Both the position numbers and the translations under genes were made by a program. A model generated the notes under the pieces. That model was not told the DNA's origin. It saw nothing but the letters and a program-made list of their open reading frames with translations, and did no database searches. From assembly GCA_012798155.1 (NCBI GenBank), contig JAAZNR010000018.1:1-10081 (forward strand): a stretch of DNA of 10,081 bases, given 5' to 3'. The stretch is from Thermogutta sp. (GTDB lineage: Bacteria; Planctomycetota; Planctomycetia; Pirellulales; Thermoguttaceae). This document shows positions 6,620-10,081 of this stretch, piece by piece; the first letter of the stretch is position 1; every line of letters begins with the position of its first letter.

Positions 6620-6708
6620 CCGACCTTTCGATGAAAGCGGCACAACAGGTGGCAAAGACGGCGGATTCGCGTCGATCCTTACAGCCGGCATGACAGCCGG
6701 CGGCCGGC
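6620..6708 (+). repeat. 89-base direct repeat, right copy
   Basis: Same orientation as 6334-6422, with three substitutions and no gaps. The similarity stops sharply at GGCCGGC on the right (left copy continues GATGCG, right copy CCCGAT) and at CCGACC on the left. It carries the same two hairpins. The two copies bracket the 23-base array, so the 6334-6708 block may have formed by duplication of one element followed by divergence or insertion of the middle. Confidence 0.9.
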
Positions 6709-6722
6709 CCCGATCCGAAGTA

Positions 6723-6751
6723 GTGACGGGGCCCTCGCTGCATATTAAAAT
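6723..6751 (+). promoter_or_regulatory. sigma-70-type promoter for the PH-domain gene
   Basis: GTGACG (6723-6728, four of six) and TAAAAT (6746-6751, five of six) are separated by 17 bases, inside the AT-rich patch GCATATTAAAATACG in otherwise GC-rich sequence. Transcription would start near 6758, about 120 bases before the ATG at 6878. It lies just downstream of the right 89-base repeat. Confidence 0.55.
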
Positions 6752-6877
6752 ACGGGGGCCGCCGCGGCGAAGAATATGTTGCGAACGGTCACAAGGTCGG
6801 CGTCCGCGGGCGGTACGCGGCGGGAAATCGCGCCCCGGCCCGGGGATTAACGGCTCTCGTAGAGAAAGGCCAAGGCG

Positions 6878-7498
6878 ATGTCACAAAACCAGGAAGCTCC
6901 GCAATCCGGTGAAACCTTGCGGCAGGCGGCTCCGGCGACGGGCGACACCCCGGCCGCCCCGCCGTCTCCCTCGGAGGACCAAATGCACCGTCCGCCCCGC
7001 CGCGGCGACCCCGACGTGGAGCTTTGGCGCGGCCGCTTTACCGCCTGGGCCATGCTCCCCACGTGGACACTCTTGACGCTGATCACGGCCGGCGCGATCT
7101 TCCTCGGCGTGGTGATTTCGCGATGGGTGGGCAAGCCCCTCACGGTTTGGGCGGTGCTGATGGGCATCGTCGTTCTACTCTGGGTCTATCACCTCCTGCT
7201 CTACCTTTATCGCCGCTACACGGTCAGCTACCGCGTCACCACCTACCGATTTTACAGCGAAAAGGGCTTGCTTTTTCGCAGCATCCACGCGATGGAGGTC
7301 ATCGACATCGAGGATATCTCGCTGGAACAAAACCTCCTCGAGCGGCTGCTGGGAGTGGGCAGGGTTGTGCTGCGGACCAAAGACCCCTCCGACCCCTTCT
7401 TCGTCATCCGCGGTTTGAAGGATCCCCACACCGCCTTCGAGAAAATCGACGGGGCGCGGCGAGACGAACGCATCCGCCGGGGAATCAATATCGCTTAG
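6878..7498 (+). CDS. PH-domain (bPH2/YdbS-like) membrane protein
   Basis: 206 aa. Seen: a Pro/Ala-rich, low-complexity N-terminal tail (1-45), two transmembrane helices at about 59-81 (MLPTWTLLTLITAGAIFLGVVI) and 88-110 (LTVWAVLMGIVVLLWVYHLL), then a bacterial PH-like domain at about 112-190. That domain runs YTVSYRVTTYRFYSEKGLLF, AMEVIDIEDISLEQ, RLLGVGRVVLRTKD, PFFVIRGLKDPHTAFEKID. The order 'two TMs, then bPH2 with a Gly-rich turn and a final helix' is that of the YdbS/DUF304 family, whose molecular role is poorly known. The tail and PH domain are both predicted cytoplasmic. The ATG at 6878 has GAAAGG eight bases upstream. It appears to be a single-gene unit, with its own promoter at 6723-6751 and a possible terminator after the 19-base array. 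The family call is firm; no substrate or partner can be inferred. Confidence 0.85.
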   Translation: MSQNQEAPQSGETLRQAAPATGDTPAAPPSPSEDQMHRPPRRGDPDVELWRGRFTAWAMLPTWTLLTLITAGAIFLGVVISRWVGKPLTVWAVLMGIVVLLWVYHLLLYLYRRYTVSYRVTTYRFYSEKGLLFRSIHAMEVIDIEDISLEQNLLERLLGVGRVVLRTKDPSDPFFVIRGLKDPHTAFEKIDGARRDERIRRGINIA

Positions 7499-7501
7499 CC
7501 C

Positions 7502-7596
7502 GATCGTAACCAGCGGCTGCATTCGTGACCGCGGATGTAATCGTGACCGCGGCGCTGCATTCGTGACTGCGGATGTAATCGTGACCACGGGGCGCC
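7502..7596. repeat. tandem array, five imperfect 19-base units
   Basis: Units start at 7502, 7521, 7540, 7559 and 7578, with a core AT(T/C)GTGACCGCGG-like sequence. Units 2 and 4 end in GCGGATGTA; units 1 and 3 end in GCTGC; unit 5 is altered at its end (GGGGCGCC). The array therefore also reads as a 38-base higher-order repeat (7516-7553 and 7554-7591, three differences). It starts three bases after the stop of the PH-domain gene and lies between convergent genes. It has no coding sense. Confidence 0.85.
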
Positions 7597-7630
7597 GCTC
7601 GCGACGTCGGGCGACCCGCCCCCAACGCGC

Positions 7631-7657
7631 CGGCGGCGGACGCGATTTCCGCCGCCG
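7631..7657. terminator. strong hairpin between convergent genes, possible bidirectional terminator
   Basis: A perfect 10-bp stem: CGGCGGCGGA (7631-7640) pairs with TCCGCCGCCG (7648-7657) around a seven-base loop. On the plus strand ACTTTCTCC follows, only a weak T-tract; on the minus strand the flank is GC-rich. The position between the PH-domain gene and the 3' end of glgB favours a termination or 3'-end protection role, but it is not a textbook intrinsic terminator. Confidence 0.45.
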
Positions 7658-7716
7658 ACTTTCTCCGCGATTCCGGACGCGAACCTTGCGGCTCCGCCTG
7701 CGGGGCACGGCCGTCG

Positions 7717-9927
7717 TTACGATCGCCGCGGCTTGAAGATCACCGTCCCCAGCGGAGGTAGCACGAACTTGAGCGAGGCCGGCAATCCGTGCCAGGGGAT
7801 GTCCTCGGCCTCCCGCCCCCCGTAATTCCCGATATTGGCACCGCCGTAAATCGCCGCGTCGCTATTGAATATCTCGTCGAAGTAGCAGGCCTCCGGCACG
7901 CCGATGCGGTGCTCGTAACGAGGAACCGGAGTGAAATTGCAGGCAACGACCAAATAGTCGGCCGGATCCTTTCCGCGGCGGATGTACGCCAGCGTACTTT
8001 CTTCCCAGTTGTGGCAGTCGATCCACTGGAAGCCCTCCCACGTGAAATCCTGCTCATGCAGGGCCTTCTCGCGCCGGAGCAGCCGATTGAGGTCCGCCAC
8101 GCACCGCTGCACGCCCTGATGCGTTTCCCACTGCAACAGGTGCCAATCCAGAGACTCTTCGCAGTTCCACTCTCGCCACTGCCCGAAGTCGCCGCCCATG
8201 AACAGCAGCTTCTTGCCGGGGTGAGTCCACATGTAACTATACAGCAGGCGCAGGTTGGCGAACTTCTGCCACAGGTCGCCCGGCATCTGGTCGAGCAAGG
8301 ACCCCTTCCCGTGCACGACCTCATCGTGCGAGAGGGGCAGCACGAAGTTCTCGTGGAAGGCGTAGATCAGGCTGAACGTCAACTGATCGTGGTGGTACTT
8401 GCGATGGATCGGCTCGCGCCGCATGTAGCTGCGGGTATCGTTCATCCAACCCATGTTCCACTTCATGCTGAATCCCAAGCCGCCGTGATGCGTGGGCCTG
8501 GAGACGCCGGGCCAGGCCGTGGATTCCTCGGCGATCGTCAACGCCCCCGGAAACTGGAGGTGGACCTGCTCGTTCAGCAACTTGAGGAAGGCGATGGCCT
8601 GGAGGTTCTCCCGCCCGCCGAATTCGTTGGGAATCCAATCGCCCGGCCGGCGGCTGTAATCGAGGTACAGCATGGAGGCGACGGCATCCACCCGCAGGCC
8701 GTCGATGTGGTATTTGTCCAGCCAAAACAGGGCGTTGGCGATGAGGTAGTTGCGGACCTCGTGCCGGCCGTAGTTGAAGATGTGCGTGCCCCAATCGCGG
8801 TGCTCGCCTTGCCGGGGATCGGCATGTTCGTACAGGGCCGTGCCGTCGAATTGCCGCAATCCGTGGCCGTCGCGGGGAAAATGCGCCGGCACCCAATCGA
8901 CGATCACCCCGATCCCGTGCCGGTGCAAATAATCGACGAAGTACATGAAGTCTTCGGGCGTGCCGTAGCGCGAGGTCACCGCATAGTACCCGACCACCTG
9001 GTATCCCCAGCTTGCGGTCAAGGGGTGCTCCGCCACCGGCAACAACTCCACATGCGTGTACCCCATCTCCTTGACGTACTCGACCAGGAGCGGGGCGATC
9101 TCGCGGTAGTTCATCCAGCGATGGGGATCGTCCCCCGGCCGCCGCCAGCTCCCCAAGTGCATCTCGTAGATCGCGACCGGTTCTTCCAGCCAATTCCGCG
9201 TCTTGCGGCCTTCCATCCAGGCGTCATCTTGCCAGCGATAGCGGTTGAGATTGTAGACCCGGGAAGCGGTCCTGGGCGGCACCTCGGCCCAGAATCCGAA
9301 GGGATCGGCCTTCTCGAAGACCTGATCGTGATGCCGGATCTTGAACTTATAGAGGTCTCCCTCCTTCAAGCCCGGTATGAAGAGTTCCCAAAAACCGCTG
9401 GGGATGTGCTTCCGCATCAGGTGGCCGCGACCGTCCCAGCCGTTGAAGTCGCCGACCACGCTAACCGCCGAGGCATTGGGGGCCCAGACGGCGAAATTCA
9501 CGCCTTCCACCCCGTTGCGGACGCAGACTTGCGCCCCCAGTTTGTTGTAGCACCGCCAATGCCGCCCCTCGCCCAGCAGATACAGGTCGAAGTCGGTCAG
9601 CATCGGGGGAAAGGCGTAGGGGTCTTGCATGATGATCTTCTTGCCGCTTTCCTCTGCCACCTGGAGCAAATAGTGCGGCGCGCTGCCGTTGATCGGGCAA
9701 ATCGCCTCGTAGAGGCCCGCCGGATGAATCCGCCGCATCGGTCGGGGCGCCCCCTCGTGCGCCAGATCGATCACCCAAGCCTGTTGGGAGCGGGGTAAAA
9801 ACGCTCGAATCGCCATGGCCTGGCGATCCGCCTCCTGGATCGGGTGCGGACCCAGGATTTCGAACGGGTTCTCCAGCCTCCCCTCCACCAATCGAGCGAC
9901 CTGCTCTAATCCCAAGGTGCTACGCAC
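7717..9927 (-). CDS. glgB: 1,4-alpha-glucan branching enzyme (GH13)
   Basis: 736 aa from the GTG at 9927 (743 aa from the ATG at 9948, the numbering used here). GlgB cuts alpha-1,4 glucan chains and rejoins them by alpha-1,6 bonds, making the branches of glycogen in the cytoplasm. Seen: an N-terminal module (about 15-125), a CBM48 domain (about 145-235, [22 protein letters not shown]), and a GH13 barrel with [28 protein letters not shown] and DWVPAHF. The nucleophile is Asp421 in [11 protein letters not shown], the acid/base Glu474 in TIAEEST and the third carboxylate Asp542 in [14 protein letters not shown]-terminal beta domain follows (about 635-740). All three catalytic residues are intact, and the length is typical of bacterial GlgB (about 630-760). 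The GTG is preferred because AGGAGG lies five bases before it, while the ATG has only a weak GAG. No other glycogen gene is in view. Confidence 0.96.
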   Translation of the reverse strand: MRSTLGLEQVARLVEGRLENPFEILGPHPIQEADRQAMAIRAFLPRSQQAWVIDLAHEGAPRPMRRIHPAGLYEAICPINGSAPHYLLQVAEESGKKIIMQDPYAFPPMLTDFDLYLLGEGRHWRCYNKLGAQVCVRNGVEGVNFAVWAPNASAVSVVGDFNGWDGRGHLMRKHIPSGFWELFIPGLKEGDLYKFKIRHHDQVFEKADPFGFWAEVPPRTASRVYNLNRYRWQDDAWMEGRKTRNWLEEPVAIYEMHLGSWRRPGDDPHRWMNYREIAPLLVEYVKEMGYTHVELLPVAEHPLTASWGYQVVGYYAVTSRYGTPEDFMYFVDYLHRHGIGVIVDWVPAHFPRDGHGLRQFDGTALYEHADPRQGEHRDWGTHIFNYGRHEVRNYLIANALFWLDKYHIDGLRVDAVASMLYLDYSRRPGDWIPNEFGGRENLQAIAFLKLLNEQVHLQFPGALTIAEESTAWPGVSRPTHHGGLGFSMKWNMGWMNDTRSYMRREPIHRKYHHDQLTFSLIYAFHENFVLPLSHDEVVHGKGSLLDQMPGDLWQKFANLRLLYSYMWTHPGKKLLFMGGDFGQWREWNCEESLDWHLLQWETHQGVQRCVADLNRLLRREKALHEQDFTWEGFQWIDCHNWEESTLAYIRRGKDPADYLVVACNFTPVPRYEHRIGVPEACYFDEIFNSDAAIYGGANIGNYGGREAEDIPWHGLPASLKFVLPPLGTVIFKPRRS

Positions 9928-9932
9928 GGATA

Positions 9933-9938
9933 CCTCCT
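9933..9938 (-). promoter_or_regulatory. ribosome binding site deciding the glgB start
   Basis: AGGAGG in the context AAGGAGGTATCCGTG on the minus strand, five bases before the GTG at 9927. It falls inside codons 4-6 if the upstream ATG at 9948 is taken as start, which argues for the shorter protein. Confidence 0.65.
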
Positions 9939-9982
9939 TGCTTTCCATATTCTCACAGCTTACTCAATCGGTCCATTGATCT

Positions 9983-10011
9983 CAAATACCGCAAAGCACT
10001 CATGCCGACAA
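9983..10011 (-). promoter_or_regulatory. possible glgB promoter
   Basis: TTGTCG (10006-10011) and TATTTG (9983-9988) on the minus strand, 17 bases apart, matching the consensus at four and three of six positions. The region from about 9945 to 10020 is clearly less GC-rich than the genes, as expected for a promoter zone, but the exact site is uncertain. The rest of the sequence to the right edge shows no gene that I can support. Confidence 0.25.
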
Positions 10012-10081
10012 GACAAATCGTATCTCACCCCAACTCCTATCGCATCCCGGCCGCGGACATTCAGCTTCCGCTTCGCGTCCC

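Larger units (their letters stand above)
6236..6877. other. repeat-bearing divergent intergenic region between rnd and the PH-domain gene
   Basis: 642 bases without a supported gene. From left to right: the rnd leader and a possible -10 element (6322-6327, minus), an 89-base repeat copy (6334-6422), a unique 78-base stretch, a four-copy 23-base tandem array (6501-6592), a short spacer, the second 89-base copy (6620-6708), and a plus-strand promoter (6723-6751) with a leader of about 120 bases. Open frames through it (for example 6165-6743 minus and 6453-7076 plus) translate the repeats into low-complexity peptides and lack ribosome binding sites. Confidence 0.6.

Noticed and set aside
6165..6743. 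192-codon minus-strand frame spanning the repeats upstream of rnd, and the plus-strand 6453-7076 frame
   Set aside because: They translate the 89-base and 23-base repeats into repetitive Trp/Gly/Val- or Pro/Thr-rich peptides, overlap real gene starts out of frame, and lack ribosome binding sites. They are better explained as non-coding repeats.
7789..9798. 669-codon plus-strand open frame antisense to glgB
   Set aside because: It is a mirror frame of a strongly conserved gene in GC-rich DNA; the translation shows no family motif, and glgB has all its catalytic residues in the other strand.

Overview
This GC-rich window looks like ordinary chromosome from a planctomycete (Pirellulales-like is my best guess). 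The clues are an Ig-like/alpha-alpha-toroid lipoprotein of the 'prenyltransferase/squalene oxidase repeat' type that is expanded in planctomycetes, an ApbE with an N-terminal RREFLR-type leader, and an RNase D whose C-terminal extension matches my recollection of planctomycete homologues. No phage, transposase, plasmid, tRNA, rRNA or CRISPR sequence was recognised. The taxonomic call comes from protein style alone.

Layout. Positions 1-2090 hold a tight minus-strand operon: larC (nickel-pincer cofactor synthesis), a small membrane-anchored coiled-coil protein with a C-terminal helix-turn-helix-like segment, and the start of an apbE-type flavin transferase that runs off the left edge. larC and the second gene overlap by ATGA, and the third starts 20 bases after the second. 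A 436-base divergent intergenic region (2091-2526) carries a good sigma-70-type promoter and a long imperfect leader hairpin for the plus-strand lipoprotein gene (2527-4887). That gene converges on rnd (RNase D, minus strand, 4955-6235).

The second divergent region (6236-6877) is the least ordinary part. It has two 89-base direct repeats (86/89 identical) flanking a four-copy 23-base tandem array, then a promoter for a small two-TM PH-domain (YdbS/bPH2-like) protein (6878-7498). Between that gene and glgB lie a five-unit 19-base tandem array and a 10-bp-stem hairpin that may end transcription from both sides. glgB (glycogen branching enzyme, minus strand) fills the rest; its strongest ribosome binding site points to a GTG start at 9927, not the upstream ATG at 9948.

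Functionally the window mixes cofactor maturation (LarC, ApbE), RNA processing (RNase D), glycogen synthesis (GlgB) and three envelope-associated proteins of unknown role. I see no convincing undescribed multi-gene system. The items most worth a second look are the repeat structure at 6334-6708, the 19-base array at 7502-7596, the leader hairpin at 2462-2507 and the domain architecture of the lipoprotein.
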